Positions 1 to 7,205 of a stretch of DNA of 64,000 bases are shown in pieces. The position numbers were made by a program, and so were the translations under genes. The notes under the pieces are model-generated. The model was not told the origin of the DNA and did no database searches. It saw only the letters and a list, made by a program, of their open reading frames with translations. This DNA comes from Gemmatimonas sp. (GTDB lineage Bacteria; Gemmatimonadota; Gemmatimonadetes; Gemmatimonadales; Gemmatimonadaceae). The DNA is taken from assembly GCF_031426495.1 (NCBI RefSeq), contig NZ_JANPLK010000078.1, forward strand, positions 1 to 64,000. Direction: 5' to 3'. The stretch's first letter is position 1. Each line of letters opens with the position of its first letter.

Positions 1-89
1 TCAGAAACTGCGGATTCGTATCGACCACTTTGTAGCGGGCCATGGCAGGATCTCGACAGCGAGGCGAACCGACACCACATTCGATGCAG
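1..89. other. left edge, no recognisable gene
   Basis: Two plus-strand frames are open here without a start. A cassette gene ending near the attC-like site at 90-166 is possible, but none of the readings resembles a family I know. Confidence 0.3.
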
Positions 90-166
90 GACCAACCCGT
101 TGCGTGCTAGCAAGTTCCGTTTCCACATTGGCATGCTTCGGGACTTTTCCTACAGCTTCGTTATGT
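90..166 (+). other. possible degenerate attC site
   Basis: The right end carries GTTATGT (160-166), close to the attC R' box (GTTRRRY). The left end carries GACCAAC (90-96), close to the R'' box (RYYYAAC). The arms between them pair only loosely. Its position just upstream of the first plus-strand small gene fits the end of a preceding integron cassette. Support is weak alone and comes mainly from the better site at 765-855. Confidence 0.35.
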
Positions 167-213
167 AGGATTCCGGCATGTGCAGTCACACATTCAGCGG
201 GAAGAGCAGACCT

Positions 214-723
214 ATGAACAGAGCGAGCGCCACGCGTAGCACGTGGTTCCCTGGTTGTGTAGCCGCCGTCATGGTTGCGACGCTCATTGCCTGCAGTAAG
301 GAGGAGAAGCCGGTGGTGTCTGAGAATCGCACGAGCTTTGCCACTCGCTACGCGGCCGCTTGGAGCGGAAAGGATCCGGTCGCTTTCGGTACGTTCTATG
401 ATGAGGCGGGGTCGCTCATCGTGAACGGATCGGCGTCCGCTGGGCGGGCCGCCATCGTCGAGACGGCTCGCTCCTACATGGCCGCCTTCCCGGATATGGT
501 CGTTCGGATGGACTCACTTCGCGAGGAGTCGGGAGCGACCGTGTTCCACTGGACGTGGACCGGGACCAATACGGGACCGGGTGGTACCGGGAAGGCGGTG
601 AACCTCACCGGATACGAGCGGTGGACGTTCAGTGCCGATGGGCTGATCCTCAAGTCTGATGGTCACTTTGACAATGACGAGTATCAGCGACAACTCAAGG
701 GTGAGTCGCCCACTAGCCACTAG
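214..723 (+). CDS. SnoaL/NTF2-like lipoprotein, probable integron cassette gene
   Basis: This is a 169-residue secreted lipoprotein. The signal peptide ends in the lipobox LIAC with Cys27, so it should be lipid-anchored in the cell envelope. The mature part has the layout of the SnoaL-like/NTF2 superfamily: an early ARYAAAWSGKD helix region, a GRAAIVETARSYMAAFPDM segment and a C-terminal sheet around HFDNDEYQRQL. Many members have no known substrate, so no reaction is assigned. The start at 214 is chosen because it puts a basic n-region directly before the hydrophobic stretch; an in-frame ATG at 178 would prepend 12 residues. The gene lies between attC-like sites at 90-166 and 765-855 on the same strand, as expected for a gene cassette. 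Confidence 0.75.
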   Translation: MNRASATRSTWFPGCVAAVMVATLIACSKEEKPVVSENRTSFATRYAAAWSGKDPVAFGTFYDEAGSLIVNGSASAGRAAIVETARSYMAAFPDMVVRMDSLREESGATVFHWTWTGTNTGPGGTGKAVNLTGYERWTFSADGLILKSDGHFDNDEYQRQLKGESPTSH

Positions 724-764
724 TTTCGATTGCCGTCGTGGTACTGACGGCCGTGCGATGCCGC

Positions 765-855
765 GCATAACGATGCTTGCTGCAGACGGGCGTATTCGGA
801 AGCTCGCTGCGCTCGCATTTTGTTGGATCGCCCGCTGCAGAAGCCGGCGTTATGC
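765..855 (+). other. attC recombination site (integron cassette boundary)
   Basis: This 91-bp imperfect palindrome has the parts of an attC site in order. The outer boxes are GCATAACG (765-772) and CGTTATGC (848-855), which are perfect inverted repeats. A short mismatched spacer follows (ATG against CCGG). The inner stem pairs GCTT-CTGCAG-CGGGCG on both sides, with an extra G and an extra A only on the left arm, matching the extrahelical bases known from attC. The terminal loop region is 793-828 and contains GCTCGCTGCGCTCGC. Each core box departs from the RYYYAAC/GTTRRRY consensus at one position. The same left half recurs at 5123. Confidence 0.78.
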
Positions 856-876
856 AGATCACTACCGGAATAGCGC

Positions 877-1317
877 ATGAGAATCTTCAAGCATCCAGTG
901 AGCACGCGGCGTCTTCTCCAGCTCGGCCTGGTTGTCACGGGTGCGGTTGCCGGTGCTGTATTCGGCGTGGTCCTCACGCGGCTCGGCAAGCTGGCCACCG
1001 GTGCGCCGCCGGCGACGATCGCAAACTATGTGTGGAACGCCGCGGTCTTTGGCGCGTTGGCAGCGGTCGTGAGTCCGCTCGTCACGTGGTCTGAGCTGCG
1101 TCGAGCATCGCTCTGGCGCACCGTCACTGAGCCGCTCGTCACCGCAGTCGCCGGCGGCTGTGTCGCCGTCGTCCTCGGCGTTCCGGTGCTGATCCTCGTG
1201 TTGCCGCCGCTTGGCCTCGGGCTCGGTTTTGCGAATCTCCGACGACGGTATCCTGAAACGTTCGAGGCGGGCAGGTTGGCGCCTATTCCAGACATGTCTC
1301 GCGTGACGGAGTCGTAG
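877..1317 (+). CDS. small integral membrane protein, probable cassette gene
   Basis: This 146-residue protein is not recognised. It has hydrophobic segments at about residues 14-36, 48-68 and 88-115 (GGCVAVVLGVPVLILVLPPL), consistent with three or four membrane helices, and a basic cytoplasmic patch around WSELRRASLWR. It starts 22 bp after the attC site at 765-855 and ends 29 bp before another GCATAACG box at 1347, so it fits a single gene cassette. Nothing in the sequence points to a transport or enzymatic role. Confidence 0.6.
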   Translation: MRIFKHPVSTRRLLQLGLVVTGAVAGAVFGVVLTRLGKLATGAPPATIANYVWNAAVFGALAAVVSPLVTWSELRRASLWRTVTEPLVTAVAGGCVAVVLGVPVLILVLPPLGLGLGFANLRRRYPETFEAGRLAPIPDMSRVTES

Positions 1318-1346
1318 GACTGCCATCCTGAGCATCGCTCAGCCCT

Positions 1347-1366
1347 GCATAACGTTTCGCTGCTGC
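1347..1366 (+). other. orphan attC left box
   Basis: GCATAACG at 1347-1354, followed by TTTCGCTGCTGCCG, resembles the left half of the attC sites at 765 and 5123. No matching GTTATGC right half follows. The site therefore appears cut by whatever brought in the reversed Ig-like fragment immediately downstream. Confidence 0.4.
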
Positions 1367-1421
1367 CGACAGCGACGGTGCGGCCGACTACACGGTAGTG
1401 CCGGTGCCGATGATGCTCGAC

Positions 1422-1724
1422 GCCCTGATTGGCGGTATTCGTGAGGCTCGCCGACAGCGCCAGCGTGTCGCCGGCGCCGACGCTGGTGGGCGGTTGACGT
1501 GACGGATCCGCCGTACTGGTCGCCGAAACGGTGTAGCTGCCGCCCGCGACCGGTGCCGTCCAGGTCGCCGTGCTGCCGCCGCCGGCGATGCTTCCGCCCG
1601 ACGCCGTCCACGTCACGGCGGTCGTCGTGGCGTTGGTGACGCTCGCGGAGTACTCGACCGTGTTACCAGGATTCGCGGTAGTGGTCGAGGGTGACCAGCA
1701 GGATGAATCGCGACATGTGTGCGC
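1422..1724 (-). pseudogene. fragment of a bacterial Ig-like (Big) domain protein
   Basis: Read on the minus strand this stretch encodes Ig-like repeat sequence, with TAVTWTASGGSIAGGG, WTAPVAGGSYTVSATS and then the start of a second repeat (GDTLALSASLTNTAN). Such repeats form surface adhesin or cell-wall proteins of many hundreds of residues. Here there is no signal peptide, no plausible start and no C-terminal end: the frame runs out of recognisable sequence at about 1422 and about 1724. It is oriented against the neighbouring cassettes, so I read it as a rearranged gene fragment. Confidence 0.6.
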
Positions 1725-2038
1725 TCCGGGTAGGTGAGACCGTGTGACAGATGCTCGGCCCTATCCGGGAGTGCGCAGGAACGAGGGAACAGGGCTCACC
1801 CGCGACGGGCCGCGCCTATGGAATGGCATGCCGTCTCTGCGCGGCAGGCGGGCGTCGACTACTGATCAGCGCGGTGCGATTCCGCCGGAGTGAATTCGCG
1901 GGATCGAGGGGTATGCATTGCCGGAAACGGTTCCGCTCCAGGTCGATCGCTCGTCATCGGACGGTTGCGGATCGATCGTGATCTGGACGTGTTACGGCGT
2001 TGGACGCCCGACCGATGATCGTCGGGCCTTGACGCCGA
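1725..2038. other. intergenic stretch with one hairpin
   Basis: About 310 bp contain no gene I can support. A hairpin at 2006-2027 (GCCCGAC / GTCGGGC, 8-base loop) lies just past the stop of the minus-strand porin and could end its transcript. It has no following T-run on that strand. Confidence 0.4.
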
Positions 2039-3289
2039 TCAAAAGCTCTGTTGAACGCGCAGGAGCAGGAAGTGCTCGCGAACCGCTCGATCCGGCCGAG
2101 TCAGCGTGATGTCGTACGCGAGAGACAGGCGGGTGAGCGCCGTCGGCACCCACCCAACGGCGACGCCGCCACTGAAGGCGTGTGTCACGGAACGACGCGT
2201 GATGCGCGTGGAGAGGGCGTCACCCCACGCACTCAGACTTCCTGCCCGAACGCCAATATCCGTCGCCCCCCGCGGACCCGTGGGAACGATCTCTTGTGTC
2301 GGGCGGCGCGTCCCCCCGAGCACGTAGGCCGCCCGCCACGCCAGTGCCGCCGCCGTCATCGGGCGCGGTGCGCTACGGGGGTCGCCGAGTCTCGCCTCTT
2401 GCGTGAGCACGGCACCTTCAACCGACGTGACCACGCGACGATCCCCGATTAACGCTCCGATCAGCGCACGTCGTCGCATCCCATCGGCGACGGCGGTTCC
2501 GTCCGCGGTTCCATCAGCGCGGAACGAGAGGAGCGGCTGTTGGCCCACGGTGAGCAGACGGGCGAGTCCCGTCGCGTCCACTTCGCCTTCCTCATGGCCG
2601 GCGAGCAGGGCGATCTGGGCCTGCCGGTACTGATGCCCATGGCGCGAATCCCAGGCCAGACGCAGGAGTCCGTCGTATCCGGCACCGTCCACGGCGTCGA
2701 GATCGCCGTCGGTGTCGATCGTTGGCGCGCCGGTGTTGATGGCGGTGTGGAAGCCGCCCAGCGTCATCGTGAGCGCCCCCCGTTGCACACTGGCCTGTGC
2801 CCCAAAGCTGCGGCTCGGCATCAACGAATTGGCGAGTGAGCGCTCGCCGTGCAACAGCGTGGCCGACGACTGTGAGCGCTCCACGCCGAAGGCCGGTCGA
2901 AAGCGACCGATGCGCAGCGATGCGTTCGACCGGTCATAGCCGATGAACGCATCCTGAACGACGACACGTCCCTGCCCGAAGTCCGGCTGGAGGCGCATGT
3001 GCACGCCGTTGGCCATTCGCGCGTCAAAAATCAGCCGGGCACGGCGGAGGATCAGGCCGTCGGAGGATGAGGCAACCGCTCCCGATAGCAACCGCCCGTC
3101 AACTTGCAGATACCCACCCAGCGTGAGCGTCACGTCGCTGTTGCTGGCCAGGCGCAACGTGCTGCGCTCATCGCCGACAGGCAGAGTCGGCGGCGGCGGT
3201 GCGGCGGACTGCGCGGTCAGCACCGTGCTGCACGCGCATGTCCCGGCGACGGCCAGCCATCGACTCACGTGCCGCACGTTGCCGTTCAC
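2039..3289 (-). CDS. OprO/OprP-like phosphate-selective porin family protein
   Basis: This 416-residue protein has a signal peptide (LAVAGTCACSTVLTAQ) and a Pro-rich linker. A beta-barrel reading typical of the OprP/OprO porin family follows: TLGGYLQVDGRLL, then ILRRARLIFDARMANGVHMRL and VQDAFIGYDRSNASLRIGRF, where strands alternate and end in aromatic residues. The last residue is Phe, as in outer-membrane proteins recognised by the BAM machinery. Length agrees with the family. The ion or substrate preference cannot be read from the sequence. The GTG start overlaps the stop of the upstream lipoprotein gene by 4 bp (GTGA), so the two are probably translated together. Confidence 0.8.
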   Translation of the reverse strand: MNGNVRHVSRWLAVAGTCACSTVLTAQSAAPPPPTLPVGDERSTLRLASNSDVTLTLGGYLQVDGRLLSGAVASSSDGLILRRARLIFDARMANGVHMRLQPDFGQGRVVVQDAFIGYDRSNASLRIGRFRPAFGVERSQSSATLLHGERSLANSLMPSRSFGAQASVQRGALTMTLGGFHTAINTGAPTIDTDGDLDAVDGAGYDGLLRLAWDSRHGHQYRQAQIALLAGHEEGEVDATGLARLLTVGQQPLLSFRADGTADGTAVADGMRRRALIGALIGDRRVVTSVEGAVLTQEARLGDPRSAPRPMTAAALAWRAAYVLGGTRRPTQEIVPTGPRGATDIGVRAGSLSAWGDALSTRITRRSVTHAFSGGVAVGWVPTALTRLSLAYDITLTRPDRAVREHFLLLRVQQSF

Positions 3290-4068
3290 CGCGGCGTCGC
3301 CGGCGTGCGCGACGGCTTCGCCTCTTCGACGATCAGCTCGTCGATGTAGCCCGCGCCGAGGTCCCGGTTCGTGCGTACGGTGCCGGTGATGGTCACCGTG
3401 TCGCCGACGGCTGCTTCATCGAGCGTGGTGACCGCGAGATCCTGCGTCCCGCGCGCGGCGTCGCCGCTGCCGTCTTGCAGGTGAATCCAGTTCTTCACCA
3501 TCACACCGGGGTTGTACTTCACCACGACCCCGCGGATCGACACCGAGTTGCCGGCAAGATGACGCTTCCGTGTCCACAGCTCACCGATCGTGCGCGCGTC
3601 GCGGTTGCTCGCCCGCGCGATCCGGCTAACCTTGGCGTCTTCGGCGGGCGGGGGCCCTGCCGAGGGGGCGGGCGCGTCGGTTGCGGTGCCAGAGACCGGC
3701 TCCCGCCCTGGTACCAGTGTCAACGAGCCGAAGTAGATCTGCGCGAACGTCCGGTTGCGGGTTTGGGATGCGAACTGCTCCATCAGCAGCGGGTTGTACA
3801 CCGTGACCGGCGATCCGACGGTGAGCGGTGCCTGAAGCACGGCCGCCCAGATCTCGCCCTGGTCGGTCTCGAGGCGCACGTAGGCATACGGGTCGACGGG
3901 GATCTGCTCGCGCACGGTGCCTGTGATCGTACCGCCCGGCGCGACCGATGGCGTCGCGGTGGCTGTGGCACTCGGCGGCTGCCCGGCCTGCCGACTGTCG
4001 GCCTGCCGATTTTCCGAACAATCAGCGGTAAGCAGCACAGCACAACCCAATGCGACAGCGCAACGCAT
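3286..4068 (-). CDS. OB-fold lipoprotein
   Basis: This 260-residue protein has a short signal peptide and a candidate lipobox TADC (Cys17; Asp before the Cys is unusual). Two related modules follow. Residues about 45-115 read GGTITGTVREQIPVDPYAYV through AQIYFGSLT. Residues about 150-255 contain VSIRGVVVKYNPGVMVKNWI, HLQDGSGDAARGTQDLAVTT and VGDTVTITGTV. This pattern matches the envelope OB-fold proteins often annotated as nucleotide-binding; for an exported protein that label is doubtful. The ATG at 4068 is chosen because the signal peptide starts there. It is translationally coupled to the porin downstream, suggesting a shared envelope role. Confidence 0.75.
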   Translation of the reverse strand: MRCAVALGCAVLLTADCSENRQADSRQAGQPPSATATATPSVAPGGTITGTVREQIPVDPYAYVRLETDQGEIWAAVLQAPLTVGSPVTVYNPLLMEQFASQTRNRTFAQIYFGSLTLVPGREPVSGTATDAPAPSAGPPPAEDAKVSRIARASNRDARTIGELWTRKRHLAGNSVSIRGVVVKYNPGVMVKNWIHLQDGSGDAARGTQDLAVTTLDEAAVGDTVTITGTVRTNRDLGAGYIDELIVEEAKPSRTPATPR

Positions 4069-4496
4069 GATGAACTCGAGAGTTGAAGGCAAGCCAGGGG
4101 CCTGTGACAGGATAGCTTCCCAGTTGCCATTCGCACACCTCCGGCAACGTGCCGTTCGTGTCTGGCCATCCGGAGATCTCGTGGAACACCTCGACGTTCG
4201 GGATAGGAATTTCAATCGGGGTCGGTCGACTATTCGTCGAGCATTGCCGCGCGAGCGCTGACCTCGCCAGCGCCGCGTGCCGGGCGGCGGGGTGCTCTCC
4301 GTCTCGCTCGTGCGCCTTGCGTGCGGTGAGGACGGCGGGCACCGTGGGGGGCGATGCCGACCACGACGACGGTGTATCTGAGTGATGCCCGTTCCGCGAC
4401 CGCGGAGGTCGTCAACGGATGGAAATTCATACGACAACTATTTTGACACTCACCGCGGTGGCTGGCGCCGACTACGCCAATGGCTCGTAGTTCCGC
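4069..4496. other. 427-bp stretch without a supported gene
   Basis: Several overlapping open frames exist on both strands, but none looks like a conserved protein. A TTGACA hexamer at about 4444 lies 50 bp upstream of the toxin pseudogene and could be an old -35 element; no good -10 is spaced correctly. Confidence 0.35.
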
Positions 4497-4814
4497 ATGC
4501 GCTTCATTGAGTCGCCAGTCTTCACCACCAGTCTCCGACGGCACCTTGATGATGAGCAGTATCGCGCGATGCAGGCCGCGTTGAGTCTGCGCCCAGAGTA
4601 GGGGGCGCTCATACCAGGCGGTGCCGGCTTGCGGAAGTTGCGCTGGGGCGCTGAGGGGCGCGGGAAGCGCGGCGGCGTTCGTACGATCTATTATCGCGCC
4701 ATCGATGACGACCTGTGCTAGCTGGCGTAGATGTACGCGAAGAATGAGCAAGGCGATTTGTCGCCGACACAGATCCGCGCGTTGGCTCGCGTGGTACGCG
4801 AGGAGTTCACGTGA
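4497..4814 (+). pseudogene. RelE/HigB-like toxin gene with three in-frame stops
   Basis: The frame reads as a type II toxin of the RelE/ParE superfamily: MRFIESPVFTTSL, then GALIPGGAGLRKLRWG, GRGKRGGVRTIYY and YAKNEQGDLSPTQIRALARV before REEF. The blocks correspond over the usual length of about 105 residues. Amber codons interrupt it at 4599 (where relatives usually have Gln after RPE), 4719 and 4728. Translation would therefore stop after 34 residues, so this is almost certainly a dead toxin. Toxin-first order and the 4-bp overlap with the next gene are typical of HigBA-type loci. Such pairs are common in integron cassettes, where they stabilise the array. Confidence 0.82.
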
Positions 4815-5128
4815 AAGCAGAAGCCTTCGAAGCGTTGTTGACGAGCGTTCGCCAGCTCGGTGAAATCCGCCGTGGCGAGTGCAAGCCGTCACGTGCACGC
4901 TCGTTCAAGTCGACCGATGTGAAAGCGGTGCGCGCCGATCTCGGCCAGTAGCAATCGGAATTCGCGCTCATGATCGGCGTCAGCGTGGCGACGCTCAGAA
5001 ATTGGGAGCAGGGGCGTCGGATGCCCGACGGTCCCGCGCTCGCGCTTTTGCAGGTGGGCGCCCACAATCCGGCGGTTGTCGTCGAAAGGTTGCATCGTCC
5101 TTGTCCGCGTCGGCGCGGCGCCGCATAA
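4811..5128 (+). pseudogene. NadS/HigA-like antitoxin gene with one in-frame stop
   Basis: The GTG start overlaps the toxin stop (GTGA). The frame reads MKAEAFEALLTSVRQLGEI, then FKSTDVKAVRADLGQ, an amber codon at 4949, and then QSEFALMIGVSVATLRNWEQ and GRRMPDGPALALLQV. This is the helix-turn-helix layout of NadS/HigA-type antitoxins. The stop lies just before the DNA-binding HTH, so the product would be inactive. The final TAA (5126-5128) lies inside the attC left box at 5123-5130, an arrangement typical of integron cassettes. Confidence 0.82.
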
Positions 5129-5141
5129 CGATGCTTGCTGC
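5123..5141 (+). other. attC left half, interrupted
   Basis: These 19 bases (GCATAACGATGCTTGCTGC) are identical to the left arm of the attC site at 765-783. Homology stops where the inverted repeat of an IS3-like remnant begins (5142). After the remnant, 5661-5684 (AAGCTCGCTCCGCTCGCATCTT) matches the loop region of the attC at 765 at 20 of 22 positions. The simplest reading is one attC site split by an insertion. The expected GTTATGC right box is not preserved. Confidence 0.6.
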
Positions 5142-5649
5142 TGGCGAGGGCTCTTGCACCAGTTTCGTATACACTTCCACCTAACGAGGATGGGAGTCAC
5201 GCGTGCCACGATCGGGACCACGCAAGCTGTACACGTACACCGACGAGTTTTAGCCGGCGACTGTTCGTCTCACTCATTAGCCCCGCATGCAGGTCAAGAC
5301 GGTCGCCGCCGCGTGAGAGATTCATCTCGTCATGCTGTCGAAGTGGCGAAAGGACGTCTGCGACGGAGTCATTCGCGGGCGGGCGGTGAAGGCGCCGCCA
5401 CCTGGCCCAGCGCGTGAGATCGCGCAGCTGCAGGCGCTCGAGCAGCGGTATGCTGAGCTGCAAGAGGAGCACGAGCTCCTAAAAAACCATTCGCTTCTGT
5501 TTCATCGACGCGCACTGCACGCAGTTCCGCGTGATCCGCTACTGCAACGCACGCGATTGAATTCTCAGCCTCAACTACACGTCGCGTATCGCCGTCGAGC
5601 GTTGCGCAGCATAATCCACAAGTGTCCACGAAAGTGGTGCAAGATGCCA
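5142..5649 (+). mobile_element. internally deleted IS3-family element
   Basis: The left inverted repeat (about 5147-5174, core CTCTTGCACCAGTTTCGT) aligns with the reversed right end (5622-5649, GTGTCCACGAAAGTGGTGCA). They match at most positions with one single-base gap. Between them lies a decayed orfA and only a scrap of orfB. At about 508 bp it is far shorter than the usual 1.2-1.5 kb, so it cannot move by itself. A run of six A (5481-5486) sits at the expected orfA/orfB frameshift region. No clear target duplication is visible. Confidence 0.6.
5203..5487 (+). pseudogene. IS3-family transposase OrfA remnant
   Basis: From a GTG the frame reads VPRSGPRKLYTYTDEF, then HLVMLSKWRKDVCDGVIRGR, GPAREIAQLQALEQRY and ELQEEHELLKN. 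This is the helix-turn-helix plus leucine-zipper layout of IS3-family OrfA. Stops interrupt it at 5251 (TAG), 5278 (TAG) and 5314 (TGA). After the A-run the other frame gives IRFCFID, the usual first residues after the OrfA/OrfB slip in relatives, and then soon meets stops. Confidence 0.75.
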
Positions 5650-5747
5650 AACGAGTTACGAAAGCTCGCTCCGCTCGCATCTTCCGTCGCTAGCGCGGCG
5701 TCGGTGAAGCGATAGACACCGAGCGAACACCGTTTCATCTTTAGGCC

Positions 5748-6023
5748 ATGACCGAAAAACAATTCACGCTGATCGGCGCAGACGGACAGGAAATGCTGAG
5801 TGCGGTACCCGGCACACTTGGCGGAAACCGCCGGCGGAAGATCTATGGGCGCCTCGACTGCCGGAGCGCGGTCGGCTCGCTACCCACGGGATATGCGAAG
5901 CATCGGGTCTTCTTTGCAGATGAGGCGACCGCGATCGCGGCCGGCTACCGACCGTGTGGCACATGCATGCAGGCGGAGTACGGCACCTGGGTTGAGGAAG
6001 CCATGCGCTCGGGGCGCCTGTAG
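5748..6023 (+). CDS. Ada-type metal-binding domain protein
   Basis: This 91-residue protein consists only of a domain resembling the N-terminal zinc-binding region of Ada: GTLGGNRRRKIYGRLDCRSA, then AKHRVFFADEATAIAAGYRP and CGTCMQAEYGTW. Standalone versions occur widely without a known reaction. Three of the four metal-ligand Cys are seen: one in LDC and two in CGTC. The position of the second ligand (C-x3-C in Ada) holds Ala, so zinc binding may be altered, and repair of phosphotriesters should not be assumed. It lies on the plus strand just right of the interrupted attC, so it may be another cassette gene. Confidence 0.72.
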   Translation: MTEKQFTLIGADGQEMLSAVPGTLGGNRRRKIYGRLDCRSAVGSLPTGYAKHRVFFADEATAIAAGYRPCGTCMQAEYGTWVEEAMRSGRL

Positions 6024-6085
6024 CGTGGCACGATGGCCATGTTCTGCGCGTCCGTGACCTTCGATCTTCGCATCGTCCACTCCGG

Positions 6086-6559
6086 TCAGAGCCCACCGAA
6101 GTCAATCGTCACATTGTTCGATCGCGCTCGCTCCTTCTCCTTGCGACTCATGGGTGAACGCGAGACGTTGACCTGCGCTGGCCGATTGTGATCGGCGATG
6201 TAGCGAAGCTGAGGCACTCGATGCAGTGCGTCTATGTGACAACCGTGCGCGATGCCTGCCGCTTGTACGTGACGGCCTCGTTCATCGTTCACTACTGCAC
6301 GCTTGCACGACGATACGAGCCAGGTGTCGTCGTGACGGGAAAGGCCGAAGTGGCTCCGCACGCGCTGATCCAGATTCCACGGTGGCATGTGGTCACCGAT
6401 CCACGGTTGATCGGGATCGGTCGCCAACTTCGAAGTGCATTCGTAGCATCCCGCGTCGAGCATCGCTCGTTCGCTGCGATAGTGCCGACGGCTCACCGGC
6501 ACGATCACACCGCCACTCGGCTCGACACGCGCTAGAGCCGGGATGCGACTAAGTTTCAT
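6086..6559 (-). CDS. hypothetical protein with CxxC and DHMPP motifs
   Basis: This 157-residue frame is not firmly recognised. The middle contains GCYECTSKLATDPDQPWIGD followed directly by HMPPWNL, and later a lone Cys in SSCKRA. A CxxC pair followed by a DHxPP block and a second Cys cluster is seen in HNH-like nuclease modules of polymorphic toxins. Here the second CxxC appears degraded, so this may be a decayed copy. No signal peptide or membrane helix is present. An overlapping plus-strand frame (6188-6535) lacks such motifs, which is why the minus strand is preferred. Confidence 0.42.
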   Translation of the reverse strand: MKLSRIPALARVEPSGGVIVPVSRRHYRSERAMLDAGCYECTSKLATDPDQPWIGDHMPPWNLDQRVRSHFGLSRHDDTWLVSSCKRAVVNDERGRHVQAAGIAHGCHIDALHRVPQLRYIADHNRPAQVNVSRSPMSRKEKERARSNNVTIDFGGL

Positions 6560-6666
6560 CGGGGGATTCTGCCGCGGCGCTTCGGTCGGCGTCTCTCGCT
6601 TGTCCGTGTTCTGCGCACTCGGAATTCGTCGTCACATCATTGTCCCTCTCATTGCCAACAACGATC

Positions 6667-7158
6667 ATGCGAATTCTCTCTGTGTTGTTTACGGTGCTTC
6701 TCTGTATCGCGGTGCCATTCCCGGTCGCCGCCCAGGTTACGCTCGATCCCGAGCAGCAAGCCGCCATGCAGGCCACCGCGATGCAACAGAGCCGGCCCGC
6801 CGAGTTTGTGCTGACACATCGCACGGAGCTCGGTCTCACGGCACCTCAAGTCGCGACACTCGAAACGCTGGTCGTAGCGCAGCGAGACTCGGCCCGCGCG
6901 CGACAGATGCGCGCCATGGAACGGATACGGACCTATGCCGCGAATCCCGCACTTGCGGCGGCGGTCAGTTGGAGCGGGCCTGTAGATGCGGCGGCCCTTC
7001 GCGACGCCATGTGTCAGCAGACGACCTCTCAGGTGGAGGTCGTGCTCGGAATCGCGTCGGACCGTCGGGTAGTCGCCAGCGTGCTCACTCCGGCTCAGGT
7101 TGCGCAGTTACCGCGCATGCAGTCGGAAGACATGCAGAAGGCAATGCGGCGACCGTAG
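6667..7158 (+). CDS. periplasmic LTxxQ/CpxP-like protein
   Basis: This 163-residue protein starts at the ATG that opens a clean signal peptide (MRILSVLFTVLLCIAVPF, cleavage after VAAQ). The mature part is helical and carries two LTxxQ-like motifs, ELGLTAPQVATLETL near residue 57 and LTPAQVAQL near the end. This is the hallmark of the Spy/CpxP family of periplasmic chaperones and metal-stress proteins. Two intervening Met/Arg-rich helices (RQMRAMERIRTY) fit the family fold. No Cpx-like kinase is adjacent. It converges with the TolB-like gene downstream. Confidence 0.65.
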   Translation: MRILSVLFTVLLCIAVPFPVAAQVTLDPEQQAAMQATAMQQSRPAEFVLTHRTELGLTAPQVATLETLVVAQRDSARARQMRAMERIRTYAANPALAAAVSWSGPVDAAALRDAMCQQTTSQVEVVLGIASDRRVVASVLTPAQVAQLPRMQSEDMQKAMRRP

Positions 7159-7205
7159 CGTGTCTGAGTGCGGCCCAGAGCAGCGCGCCAGTCGCCTGCT
7201 CACCC

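Noticed and set aside
4230..4898. Minus-strand 222-residue frame over the toxin-antitoxin pseudogenes
   Set aside because: The plus strand has clear HigB/NadS homology here, despite its stops.
5142..5649. Programmed-frameshift functional IS3 transposase
   Set aside because: The A-run is at the right place, but orfA has three stops and orfB is mostly deleted, so the element is dead.
6188..6535. Plus-strand 115-residue open frame
   Set aside because: It mirrors the minus-strand frame at 6086-6559, which carries the CxxC/DHMPP motifs; the plus reading has no recognisable block.
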